A stretch of DNA of 64,000 nt. Source: Streptomyces sp. TP-A0356 (GTDB lineage: Bacteria > Actinomycetota > Actinomycetes > Streptomycetales > Streptomycetaceae). Positions 1-7,534 of this stretch are shown here, in pieces. Both the position numbers and the translations under genes were made by a program. Below the pieces are notes generated by a model. It saw only the letters and a list, made by a program, of their open reading frames with translations. It did no database searches and was not told the origin of the DNA. Where the stretch lies: positions 124,001 to 188,000 of the forward strand of contig NZ_BBZJ01000023.1 in NCBI RefSeq assembly GCF_001417775.1, read 5' to 3'. Position 1 is the stretch's first letter; each line of letters begins with the position of its first letter.

Positions 1-247
1 GCATGTCACCGAGGTGCGACACAGGAACGCCCACCCGGCCGACCTCACCGCGGGCGAGGACGTGGTCGGGGTCGTAGCCGGTCTGCGTCGGCAGGTCGAA
101 CGCCACCGACAGACCCGTCTGGCCCTTGGCGAGGTTGCGCCGGTACAGCTCGTTGGACGCCTCGGCCGTGGAGTGACCGGCGTAGGTGCGCATGAGCCAC
201 GGCCGGTCCTTCTCCCGCCTTGTTCCGGCGGGCTGACGCTCAGTCAT
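1..247 (-). CDS. ecm: Ethylmalonyl-CoA mutase / MeaA-like, N-terminal 82 codons only
   Basis: Only the N-terminus is inside the window; the gene continues past base 1. The readable protein begins MTERQPAG and contains RPWLMRTYAGHSTAEASNEL and a TGLSVAFDLPTQTGYDPDH stretch, the substrate-barrel start of the methylmalonyl-CoA mutase family. The ATG at 247 has a GGAGG (complement of 254-258) six bases upstream. The B12-dependent enzyme would rearrange ethylmalonyl-CoA to methylsuccinyl-CoA. It follows ccr by 18 bp on the same strand, and the two enzymes act in sequence in the ethylmalonyl-CoA pathway. That linkage is why I prefer Ecm over an ordinary methylmalonyl-CoA mutase; the diagnostic C-terminal region is not visible. 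Confidence 0.85.
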   Translation of the reverse strand, partial: MTERQPAGTRREKDRPWLMRTYAGHSTAEASNELYRRNLAKGQTGLSVAFDLPTQTGYDPDHVLARGEVGRVGVPVSHLGDM

Positions 248-265
248 CTATGACCTCCGCCGTCG

Positions 266-1603
266 TCAGATGTTCCGGAAGCGGTTGATGGCGTCGACGT
301 GCTTGGCACGCAGTTCCTGGTCCCGCACGCCCAGGCCCTCCTCGGGGGCGAGGCACAGGACGCCGACCTTGCCCTGGTGGAGGTTGCGGTGCACGTCGTA
401 CGCGGCCTGACCGGTCTCCTCCAGCGGGTACACCTTGGAGAGCGTCGGGTGGATCTTGCCCTTCGCGATGAGCCGGTTGGCCTCCCAGGCCTCGCGGTAG
501 TTGGCGAAGTGCGAGCCGATGATCCGCTTGAGGGACATCCACAGGTAGCGGTTGTCGTACTCGTGGTTGTAGCCGGAGGTCGAGGCGCAGGTGACGATCG
601 TGCCGCCCTTGCGCGTCACGTACACCGACGCACCGAAGGTCTCGCGGCCGGGGTGCTCGAAGACGATGTCCACGTCCTCGCCGCCCGTCAGCTCACGGAT
701 GCGCTTGCCGAAGCGCTTCCACTCCTTCGGGTCCTGGGTGTGCTCGTCCTTCCAGAACTTGTAGTCCTCGGCGGTGCGGTCGATGATCGCCTCCGCGCCC
801 ATCGAGCGGCAGATCTCCGCCTTGGCCGGCGAAGAGACGACGCAGATGGGGTTGGCGCCGCCCGCGAGGGCGAACTGGGTCGCGTACGAACCGAGGCCGC
901 CGCTCGCGCCCCAGATCAGCACGTTGTCGCCCTGCTTCATCTGGGCGCCGTTGCGGGAGACGAGCTGGCGGTACGCGGTGGAGTTGACCAGGCCCGGGGC
1001 GGCGGCCTCCTCCCAGCTCAGGTGGCCCGGCTTGGGCATCAGCTGGTTGGACTTGACGAGCGCGATCTCCGCCAGGCCGCCGAAGTTGGTCTCGAAGCCC
1101 CAGATGCGCTGCTCGGGGTCGAGCATCGTGTCGTTGTGCCCGTCGGAGGACTCCAGCTCCACCGACAGACAGTGCGCGACGACCTCGTCGCCCGGCTTCC
1201 AGGCGTTGACGCCCGGGCCGGTGCGCAGGACGACGCCCGCGAGGTCGGAGCCGATGATGTGGTACGGCAGGTCGTGGCGCTTGGTGAGCTCGGAGAGCTT
1301 GCCGTAGCGCTCCAGGAAGCCGAACGTGGACAGCGGCTCGAAGATCGAGGTCCACACCGAGTTGTAGTTGACCGAGGAGGCCATGACGGCCACCAGGGCC
1401 TCGCCCGGGCCGAGCTCGGGCAGCGGGACCTCGTCCACGTGCAGCGACTTGCGGGGGTCCTTGTCACGGGTGGTGAGCCCCGCGAAGATCTCCGTCTCGT
1501 CCTTGTGCACGGTGACCGCGCGGTACGAGTCGGGGAGCGGGAGAGCGGCGAAGTCGGCGGACGTGGCCGTCCCCGACTGGATCGCGTCCAGGATGTCCTT
1601 CAC
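266..1603 (-). CDS. ccr: Crotonyl-CoA carboxylase/reductase
   Basis: This 445-aa cytosolic MDR-family enzyme reductively carboxylates crotonyl-CoA to (2S)-ethylmalonyl-CoA with NADPH and CO2. The NADPH-binding motif GASGGLGS is at 232-239. The CO2-binding residues described for Kitasatospora setae Ccr (Asn81, Phe170, Glu171, His365) are all present here at the same numbering, which is strong evidence for a carboxylase rather than a plain crotonyl-CoA reductase. The start is a GTG with GGAGG (complement of 1611-1615) seven bases upstream. It is followed by ecm and preceded by about 450 bp without a convincing gene, so its promoter and leader probably lie there. The product supplies ethylmalonyl-CoA for assimilation of C2 units and for polyketide extension. 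Confidence 0.96.
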   Translation of the reverse strand: MKDILDAIQSGTATSADFAALPLPDSYRAVTVHKDETEIFAGLTTRDKDPRKSLHVDEVPLPELGPGEALVAVMASSVNYNSVWTSIFEPLSTFGFLERYGKLSELTKRHDLPYHIIGSDLAGVVLRTGPGVNAWKPGDEVVAHCLSVELESSDGHNDTMLDPEQRIWGFETNFGGLAEIALVKSNQLMPKPGHLSWEEAAAPGLVNSTAYRQLVSRNGAQMKQGDNVLIWGASGGLGSYATQFALAGGANPICVVSSPAKAEICRSMGAEAIIDRTAEDYKFWKDEHTQDPKEWKRFGKRIRELTGGEDVDIVFEHPGRETFGASVYVTRKGGTIVTCASTSGYNHEYDNRYLWMSLKRIIGSHFANYREAWEANRLIAKGKIHPTLSKVYPLEETGQAAYDVHRNLHQGKVGVLCLAPEEGLGVRDQELRAKHVDAINRFRNI

Positions 1604-2055
1604 GGTGTTGCCTCCGGCGAATGGCGTCTTGAGGGAAGACGCTGAGGGTTACGTCGGTGCTGCTGCTGGTGTGAGGGGTGCCGTCGGTTCGGCTCAGTGG
1701 TGCTGTGGCAGCGCTTTGTGGCGCGGGAGGGTTGCCTGTGACGCAGGCGTCCGGGCGCGCCGGCCGAGGGCCGGCGGGGACAGCCGGCGTACGAGAGGTC
1801 TTTGCACGCCGGCCGCCCGGACATCACCAACGTATGGCACGGCGTGTCACCCCGCAAGGCACGGAGTGCCAGATCTTGCTCTCAGATGAAATCTTTACGT
1901 AACAAATGAGCGATGATCGATCAAAGCGGCCGTCGGATAGGTGACAATGGGCGGTCTTGTGGGCGTCGGACCGTCTTGTGCCGGCAGCAGTGGCGTCGGA
2001 GGAGATCCGCGAGGCGCGCCAGGAGCAGCGCCGCCCCGGAGATCCGTCGGAAGGC
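1604..2055. promoter_or_regulatory. Non-coding region upstream of ccr
   Basis: These 452 bases separate the TetR stop from the ccr start and contain no gene I can support; the short open frames are composition artefacts. A hairpin or operator-like inverted repeat with 7-bp arms (gcgtctt at 1624-1630, aagacgc at 1636-1642) lies just upstream of the ccr ribosome-binding site. A second 7-bp pair is at 1784-1790 and 1806-1812. The stretch 1870-1935 is unusually AT-rich and carries the palindromes ttacgtaa (1896-1903) and tgatcgatca (1913-1922). It is a plausible ccr promoter, which would imply a leader of more than 200 nt. No promoter boxes could be assigned with confidence. Confidence 0.4.
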
Positions 2056-2865
2056 CTAGCGCTCCTTGAGCGCCTGCTCGATGGTGCGCATCACTTCATC
2101 GAGCGGCGCATCGGTACGGGCCACGGTCACCAGCACCTCGCCCTGCGAGGCCACGGAAGCCGCCGCCGGGCGGGGGGAGGTCTCCCGTCCGGCCCCGATC
2201 CCCGTGCCGAACGTCTTCCGCACGATCGCGAAGGCGTGGTCCAGCTGGGCCTCGACGTCTCCCTGTCCGCCCGCCCGCAGCCAGCGCCGCAGTACGTGGT
2301 TGTGCGCGGTGACGACCGCCGACGCGGCGACCTCCGCGAGCAGCGGATCGTCGTTCGCGTCGTCGTCGTGCGCGTGCTCGTCGAAGTGACCGAGCAGATA
2401 GCGCGTGAAGAGCCGCTCGTAGCGGGCGACCGAGGCGATCTCCGCCTCGCGCAGCGTCGGCACCTCGCGCGTCAGCTTGTAGCGCTGCACCGAGATCTCC
2501 GGCCGGGCCGCGTACATCTTCATGACTTCCTTGATGCCGCGGCACACGGTGTCCAGCGGATGCTCGTGCGCGGGGGCGGCGTTGAGCACCGCCTCGGCCC
2601 TGACCAGGGTGTCGTCGTGGTCGGGGAAGATCGCCTCTTCCTTGGAGCGGAAGTGGCGGAAGAAGGTGCGCCGGGCGACCCCGGCCGCCGCCGCGATCTC
2701 GTCGACGGTGGTCGCTTCGTACCCTTTGGTGGCGAACAGTTCCATCGCCGCTGCCGCCAGTTCTCGGCGCATCTTGAGTCGCTGGGCGGCGGCACGACTG
2801 CCTGCGGCACTCTCGGGTGCGTCGGGCGCAGCTGGTGTACGTGAGGACCTGGCGGGCTGGGACAT
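2056..2865 (-). CDS. TetR family transcriptional regulator
   Basis: The protein has 269 aa from the ATG at 2865. An N-terminal helix-turn-helix spans about residues 33-80 (ELFATKGYEATTVDEIAAAA followed by GVARRTFFRHFRSKEEAIF), the standard TetR signature. The C-terminal ligand-binding part is not assignable to a ligand. I reject the longer upstream frame because it runs through the intergenic inverted repeats, although a second ATG at 2883 is possible. The gene sits between hbd and ccr on the same strand, so control of acyl-CoA or ethylmalonyl-CoA genes is a reasonable inference only. Confidence 0.88.
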   Translation of the reverse strand: MSQPARSSRTPAAPDAPESAAGSRAAAQRLKMRRELAAAAMELFATKGYEATTVDEIAAAAGVARRTFFRHFRSKEEAIFPDHDDTLVRAEAVLNAAPAHEHPLDTVCRGIKEVMKMYAARPEISVQRYKLTREVPTLREAEIASVARYERLFTRYLLGHFDEHAHDDDANDDPLLAEVAASAVVTAHNHVLRRWLRAGGQGDVEAQLDHAFAIVRKTFGTGIGAGRETSPRPAAASVASQGEVLVTVARTDAPLDEVMRTIEQALKER

Positions 2866-2884
2866 GCCCTGAACGTACTGCATG

Positions 2885-2902
2885 TGCGCAGGGTGATGCG
2901 CA
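2885..2902. promoter_or_regulatory. Inverted repeat TGCGCA-N6-TGCGCA upstream of the TetR gene
   Basis: Two copies of TGCGCA, separated by six bases, begin 20 bp upstream of the TetR start codon. Spacing and position are what an autoregulatory TetR operator would show. No experimental support; TGCGCA is itself a palindrome and not rare in GC-rich DNA. Confidence 0.35.
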
Positions 2903-2912
2903 TGTCCGGGGT

Positions 2913-2939
2913 ACCCCCCGCCCCGCGGGGACGGGGGGT
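2913..2939. terminator. GC-rich hairpin after the 3-hydroxyacyl-CoA dehydrogenase gene
   Basis: The arms accccccg (2913-2920) and cggggggt (2932-2939) form an 8-bp stem, and the loop is itself self-complementary (ccccgcgggg). It lies 62 bp past the hbd stop and before the TetR start, consistent with a factor-independent terminator lacking a U-tail, as is common in Streptomyces. Confidence 0.5.
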
Positions 2940-3001
2940 GTCCGGCCGGATCGAGCAGTCCGCCCCAGTCGGCGCCTTCTGCGAGCCAGTCGCCGGGCCG
3001 G

Positions 3002-4807
3002 TCAGCGCTTGGCATATTCGCGGAAGCCGCGGCCGGTCTTGCGGCCGAGGCAGCCCGCGGCCACCAGGTGTTCCAGGAGCGGCGCGGGGGCCAGGCCCGG
3101 GTCACGGAACTCGCGGTGCAGAACCTTCTCGATGGCGAGCGAGACATCGAGACCGACCACGTCGAGCAGTTCGAACGGTCCCATCGGGTAGCCGCCGCCC
3201 AGCTTCATCGCCGCGTCGATGTCGTCGAGCGAGGCGTAGTGCTCCTGCACCATCTTGATCGCGTTGTTCAGGTACGGGAACAGCAGCGCGTTCACGATGA
3301 ATCCGGCGCGGTCGCCGCAGTCGACCGGGTGCTTCCTGATGGACGCGCACAGCTGACGGACCGTGGCGTGCACGTCGTCCGCGGTCAGCACCGTACGGAC
3401 CACCTCGACCAGCTTCATGGCCGGCGCCGGGTTGAAGAAGTGCATGCCGATCACGTCCTGCGGGCGCGCGGTGGCGCGGGCGCAGGCCACGACGGGCAGC
3501 GAGGAGGTGGTGGTGGCGAGGATCGCGCCGGGCTTGCAGACCTTGTCGAAGGTGGCGAACAGCTGCTGCTTGACCTCCAGGTCCTCGGCCACCGCCTCCA
3601 GGGCCAGGTCGACGTCGGCGAAGTCGTCGTACGAGCCCGTCGGCCGGATCCGGTCGAGCGTCTGCGCGGCCGCCTCGGCCGTCATCCGGCCCTTGTCGAC
3701 CGAACGTGCGAGCGACTTGCCGATCCGGGTCCTGGCGACCTGGGCCTTCTCCTCCGTACGGGCGGCGAGGACCACCTCGTACCCGGCCTTGGCGAAGACC
3801 TCTGCTATCCCGGACGCCATGGTGCCGGAACCGGCGACACCGACCGCGCGGACCGTGCGGCCCGCCACCGGGGCCGCGCCGTCCACCGGGGTCAGCGCGT
3901 CGCTCACGACGGCCGCGCTGCCGGGCGCCTCGTAGGTGTAGAAGCCGCGCCCCGACTTGCGGCCGGTCAGGCCCGCCTCGCTGAGCTGCTTGAGGATCGG
4001 GGCGGGCGCGTGGAGCCGGTCGCGGGAGGCCGTGTACATGGCCTCCAGGACCGTACGGGCCGTGTCGACGCCGATCAGGTCGAGCAGGGCGAGGGGACCC
4101 ATGGGTAGCCCGCAGCCCAGCCTCATCGCGGCGTCGATGTCCTCGCGTGAGGCGTACTTGGCCTCGTACATCGCGGCGGCCTGGTTGAGGTAGCCGAACA
4201 GCAGTCCGTCGGCGACGAATCCGGGCCGGTCGCCCACCGCGACGGGCTCCTTGCCCAGGTCGAGGGCGAGGTTGGTGACGGCGGTGACGGCGGCGGGCGC
4301 GGTCAGCACGGACGAGACGACCTCGACCAGCTTCATGGCCGGAGCCGGGTTGAAGAAGTGCAGCCCGAGGACGCGCTCGGGGCGGGCCGAGTCGGCCGCG
4401 AGCCGGGTGACGGAGAGGGCGTTGGTGCCGGTGGCCAGGATGGTGTCCGGGCGCACGACGCCGTCGAGGGCGCGCAGCACCTGCTGCTTGATCTCGTACG
4501 ACTCCGGGACCACCTCGATGACCAGGTCGGCGTCGGCGGCTGCCTGCAGGTCCGTGAAGGTGCGGAAGCGGGCGAGCGCGGCCTCGCGCTCCTGCTCGGT
4601 CAGGCGCCCGCGGCTCACGGCGCGGGCGGTGGCGGTCTCCAGGGCGGAGACGGCCTTCGTGGCCGCGGCCTCGCTGATGTCGATGCCGACGACCTCGCGG
4701 CCGGCCCGGGTCAGCACCTCGGCGATGCCGGTGCCCATGGTGCCGAGACCGACCACGGCAATGGTCTTGAGCGGGGACAGAGGGGCGTCGGACAGGGGAG
4801 TGGCCAT
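3002..4807 (-). CDS. hbd: Tandem-domain 3-hydroxyacyl-CoA (3-hydroxybutyryl-CoA) dehydrogenase
   Basis: The protein has 601 aa from the ATG at 4807, preceded by a GGAG. It is two complete 3-hydroxyacyl-CoA dehydrogenases fused head to tail. Copy one (about 15-300) has the Rossmann loop VVGLGTMGTG and LGLHFFNPAPAMKL with His150. Copy two (about 319-601) has VAGSGTMASG and IGMHFFNPAPAMKL with His456. Single-domain Hbd enzymes are about 285 aa, so this is roughly twice that length. The reaction is NAD(P)-dependent interconversion of acetoacetyl-CoA and 3-hydroxybutyryl-CoA, which feeds crotonyl-CoA to the nearby Ccr. An upstream in-frame extension (to 4942) is rejected because it is low-complexity and crosses a 22-bp palindrome. 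Confidence 0.93.
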   Translation of the reverse strand: MATPLSDAPLSPLKTIAVVGLGTMGTGIAEVLTRAGREVVGIDISEAAATKAVSALETATARAVSRGRLTEQEREAALARFRTFTDLQAAADADLVIEVVPESYEIKQQVLRALDGVVRPDTILATGTNALSVTRLAADSARPERVLGLHFFNPAPAMKLVEVVSSVLTAPAAVTAVTNLALDLGKEPVAVGDRPGFVADGLLFGYLNQAAAMYEAKYASREDIDAAMRLGCGLPMGPLALLDLIGVDTARTVLEAMYTASRDRLHAPAPILKQLSEAGLTGRKSGRGFYTYEAPGSAAVVSDALTPVDGAAPVAGRTVRAVGVAGSGTMASGIAEVFAKAGYEVVLAARTEEKAQVARTRIGKSLARSVDKGRMTAEAAAQTLDRIRPTGSYDDFADVDLALEAVAEDLEVKQQLFATFDKVCKPGAILATTTSSLPVVACARATARPQDVIGMHFFNPAPAMKLVEVVRTVLTADDVHATVRQLCASIRKHPVDCGDRAGFIVNALLFPYLNNAIKMVQEHYASLDDIDAAMKLGGGYPMGPFELLDVVGLDVSLAIEKVLHREFRDPGLAPAPLLEHLVAAGCLGRKTGRGFREYAKR

Positions 4808-5169
4808 CGCGGGACTCCAGAAATGAGGGTGACGACTGAGGAGCGCGCCTGGATACGCCAACGGGCGCACACAGCGCGGAGGATGCGGGTGCGGACCGGG
4901 CTGACGAGCGCACACGCCCGGGTGCAGTGTCCGGACGTGCACACGTCCGGAACGGTGATCCGACCGGCCCTGTCCCGGAGCCGAGTCGTACTGCGGTACG
5001 CGATGTACCGAACCGACCAGCGCTCACAGTGGCTGCGTCACCAGGCCACTGCGAGTGGTGCGAGTGGGTAACTCGCTCGATTGAGCTTAACCCGCGGGTA
5101 ACGAGCGCGCCACCCCCCGACTTTGTGATGTGGGTCCCGGTGCCCGGTGTGCGCCCCTAGTCTCGGCTC
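4808..5169. promoter_or_regulatory. Divergent promoter region with palindromic sites
   Basis: This 362-bp region lies between the divergent hbd and HEAT-repeat genes. Visible sites are a perfect palindrome with 10-bp arms around a 2-bp centre (4930-4951), an inverted repeat gcgagt-N5-actcgc (5060-5076), and a direct repeat of GGGTAAC (5066-5072 and 5096-5102), the second copy sitting in an acccgcgggt palindrome. No gene is supported here. Confidence 0.5.
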
Positions 5170-5742
5170 ATGGACGAAGCGTTGCGGGCACTCATGGAGC
5201 GTTTGCGGGGTGAGGCCGGCGGGGGGCCGGGGTACGAGCGGCTGGTGGCGACCGACGCGCTCGACGAGCTGGCCGCCGTGCTGACCGAGCCCGGACAGCC
5301 GCTGTGGGCACGGGAGGTGGCCGCCTTCCGGCTGGGTCTCGCGGGGGACCGGCGGGCGTTCGAGGCGCTCGTGCTGCTGCTCAACCACCGTGACCCGCAG
5401 CGCTGCGCGTCCGCCGCGTACGCCCTGGCCCGGCTCGGCGATCCGCGCACCGCCCGCGCCGCGGCCGCCCTGGCCACGAACGAACTCCGTGTCGCCTATG
5501 CCCTCCACCCGGTGCGCCTGCTCGTCGAGCTGCGTGCCCCCGAGGCCGTACCCGCCCTGATCACCACGCTGCAGCGCAGACTGCGGCCGCACGATCCCTA
5601 CCGGAGGGTGGCGCTCGCCTGTGTGGAGGGGCTCGGCGCGCTCGGGGACGCCCGGGCGAGACCGGTGCTGAACGAGGCGCTCGCGCACCCGGCGCTGGCG
5701 GAGGCGGCGGTACACGCGCTCGCGCGCATCCCCGGTCAGTGA
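5170..5742 (+). CDS. HEAT-repeat protein
   Basis: A 190-aa soluble, helix-rich protein. Repeats of the PBS-lyase/HEAT type are visible: WAREVAAFRLGLAGDRRAFE (about 47-66), RCASAAYALARLGDPRTARA (about 79-98) and RVALACVEGLGALGDARARP (about 145-164), each with the A-A-x-A-L-x-x-L-G-D pattern. Such proteins are scaffolds or partner chaperones; no catalytic motif is seen. The gene stands alone, divergent from hbd, and is followed by a strong terminator. Its partner is unknown. Confidence 0.8.
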   Translation: MDEALRALMERLRGEAGGGPGYERLVATDALDELAAVLTEPGQPLWAREVAAFRLGLAGDRRAFEALVLLLNHRDPQRCASAAYALARLGDPRTARAAAALATNELRVAYALHPVRLLVELRAPEAVPALITTLQRRLRPHDPYRRVALACVEGLGALGDARARPVLNEALAHPALAEAAVHALARIPGQ

Positions 5743-5757
5743 CGAGCCCATGGGAGA

Positions 5758-5796
5758 CGACCCCGTCGGGGCGGTGGGCCGCCGCCGACGGGGTCG
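5758..5796. terminator. Bidirectional terminator hairpin
   Basis: The arms cgaccccgtcgg (5758-5769) and ccgacggggtcg (5785-5796) form a perfect 12-bp stem around a GC-rich loop. It lies between the convergent HEAT-repeat and aminopeptidase genes and would end both transcripts. Confidence 0.8.
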
Positions 5797-5808
5797 CTCA
5801 GGGGTGGC

Positions 5809-7386
5809 TCAGCCGTGGAAGCCGAGCAGTCCGTGCAGCGTCGTGCCGTGCGAGCCGGTGGACGCGGCCTTGGAGCTCAGGGGCTTCGGATCGGGCAGCG
5901 CCATGCACACCGCGTCGAACTGTCCGCTCCCGCGCGGCACCGTGCCCCTGTCGAGGTAGGCCGCCAGGTACTTGTCCAGGCAGGCGCTGCCGCTCAGCGT
6001 GATGCCGTGGTTCCCGCCGCCCTGCTCGACCACCAGGCCCGAACCGCGCAGCAGGTGATGGACCGTCACACCGCCCTGGTACGGGGTGGCGGCGTCGTTC
6101 GTCGCCTGGAACAGCAGCGTCGGCGGCAGCTTGTCGTTGGACACGTTCACCGGCCGCAGCGCCTTCGTCGGCCAGAACGCGCACGGCGCGTTGTACCAGG
6201 CGTTGCTCCAGGCCATGAAGGGCGCCTTGCCGTACACCGCCCAGCTGTCCTTGCGCCACTGTGCCCAGTCGTGCGGCCAGGAGACGTCGCGGCACTGGAC
6301 CGAGGTGTAGACGCTGTAGCCGTTGTCGCCCGAGGCGTCGACCGCGCCGAGGGCGTTGTACGCCGCGACCAGTGGGCCGGAGTTCCTGTCGTTCACATAG
6401 GCCGCGAACGCCTCGGCGAGATGCGGCCAGTAGCCGTTGTAGTAGCCGCCGGGAATGAAGGTGTCCTCCAGTTCGGAGGCGCCCACCTTCCGCTGTGCCG
6501 GGTTCCTCGCCAACGCCGCGCGCATCGCGTACCACTTGGCCTCGACCTTGGCCGGGTCGGTGCCGAGCCTGTAGGTGGAGTCGTTCTTGGCGACCCATGC
6601 GAGGAACGCGAGATGACGGTCGTTGAACGCATAGTCCTGCTGGAGGTTGTCGTCGTACCAGACGCCTGTGGGGTCGACGATGGAGTCGAGCACCAGTCGG
6701 CGCACCCGCTGCGGGAAGAGCTTCGCGTAGACGGCGCCCAGATAGGTGCCGTACGAGTAACCGAAGTAGCTGACCTTCGGGGCGCCGAGCGCCTGCCGGA
6801 TCGCGTCCATGTCGCGCGCGGCGCTCACGGTGTCGATGTACGGCAGCACGCTCGCGTACTTGGCGGCGCACGCCCGGGCGAAGGAGGCGGCGCGGGCGAG
6901 GTTGGCCTTCTCCAGCGCGGGGGTGCTGGGCACCGAGTCGGGGCGCACCGGCTTGACGTAACCGGGCTTGCAGTCCAGGGCGGGCTTGCTCTCGCCCACG
7001 CCCCGCGGGTCGAAGCCGATGACGTCGTACTGTGCGGCCACCGCCTTGGGCAGCGAGGACGCGACGAATCCGGCCAGCTTCAGACCGCTGCCGCCGGGGC
7101 CGCCGGGGTTGACCAGCAGCGGTCCCTGAGATGTCTTCGCCGTGTGCGGGACGCGGGACAGCGCCAGCGTGATCTGCCGCCCGCGTGGATGCGCGTAGTC
7201 GAGCGGCACCGTCACGGACGCGCACTGGAGCGTCGGATACTCGGTGGTGCCGCACTTCTTCCAGGTGGGTTTCGCCGCTTGCGCGGTGCCCGTGGTGCGC
7301 GGTGCGCTCGCCTCGGCGGGGATGCTGGTGAGCATTCCGGCCAGCACGACGGCGGCACCGCACAGCACGGCTGCGCGTTCTCTCAT
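5809..7386 (-). CDS. Secreted alpha/beta-hydrolase, tripeptidyl aminopeptidase type
   Basis: A 525-aa exported serine peptidase. The N-terminus is a signal peptide (MRER, a hydrophobic stretch to about residue 20, then IPAEASA as a likely cleavage region). The oxyanion region is LVNPGGPGGSG (91-101). The nucleophile motif GYSYG places Ser211. The C-terminal part has the TAP-like domain features TLLFQATNDAATPY and GNHGIT, with the likely catalytic Asp and His. Family members release tripeptides or other short peptides from protein N-termini outside the cell, feeding peptide uptake. A GGGAGG lies ahead of the ATG at 7386. The gene is monocistronic. Confidence 0.9.
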   Translation of the reverse strand: MRERAAVLCGAAVVLAGMLTSIPAEASAPRTTGTAQAAKPTWKKCGTTEYPTLQCASVTVPLDYAHPRGRQITLALSRVPHTAKTSQGPLLVNPGGPGGSGLKLAGFVASSLPKAVAAQYDVIGFDPRGVGESKPALDCKPGYVKPVRPDSVPSTPALEKANLARAASFARACAAKYASVLPYIDTVSAARDMDAIRQALGAPKVSYFGYSYGTYLGAVYAKLFPQRVRRLVLDSIVDPTGVWYDDNLQQDYAFNDRHLAFLAWVAKNDSTYRLGTDPAKVEAKWYAMRAALARNPAQRKVGASELEDTFIPGGYYNGYWPHLAEAFAAYVNDRNSGPLVAAYNALGAVDASGDNGYSVYTSVQCRDVSWPHDWAQWRKDSWAVYGKAPFMAWSNAWYNAPCAFWPTKALRPVNVSNDKLPPTLLFQATNDAATPYQGGVTVHHLLRGSGLVVEQGGGNHGITLSGSACLDKYLAAYLDRGTVPRGSGQFDAVCMALPDPKPLSSKAASTGSHGTTLHGLLGFHG

Positions 7387-7534
7387 GTAAGGCCTCCCAG
7401 GACGGAGAGGGTTGGAGCCTGAGTGTCAGGTCCTCGCCGCATCGTCCCGGAAACGGCCGCCCGGACGTGCGCGTTTCGCGCAAGACTTGACCCGATCGGG
7501 TCGCCGGAAGCGCTCGGATGCGCTTCGAATGCCG

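Noticed and set aside
299..1645. Long open frame on the plus strand opposite ccr
   Set aside because: It lies wholly antisense to a clear enzyme with conserved active-site residues and its translation is compositionally biased (Arg, Val, Gly, Ala), as expected from high-GC codon bias.
4808..4942. N-terminal extension of the 3-hydroxyacyl-CoA dehydrogenase
   Set aside because: The extension is His/Pro/Arg-rich without similarity to the family, crosses towards a perfect palindrome, and the ATG at 4807 has its own GGAG.
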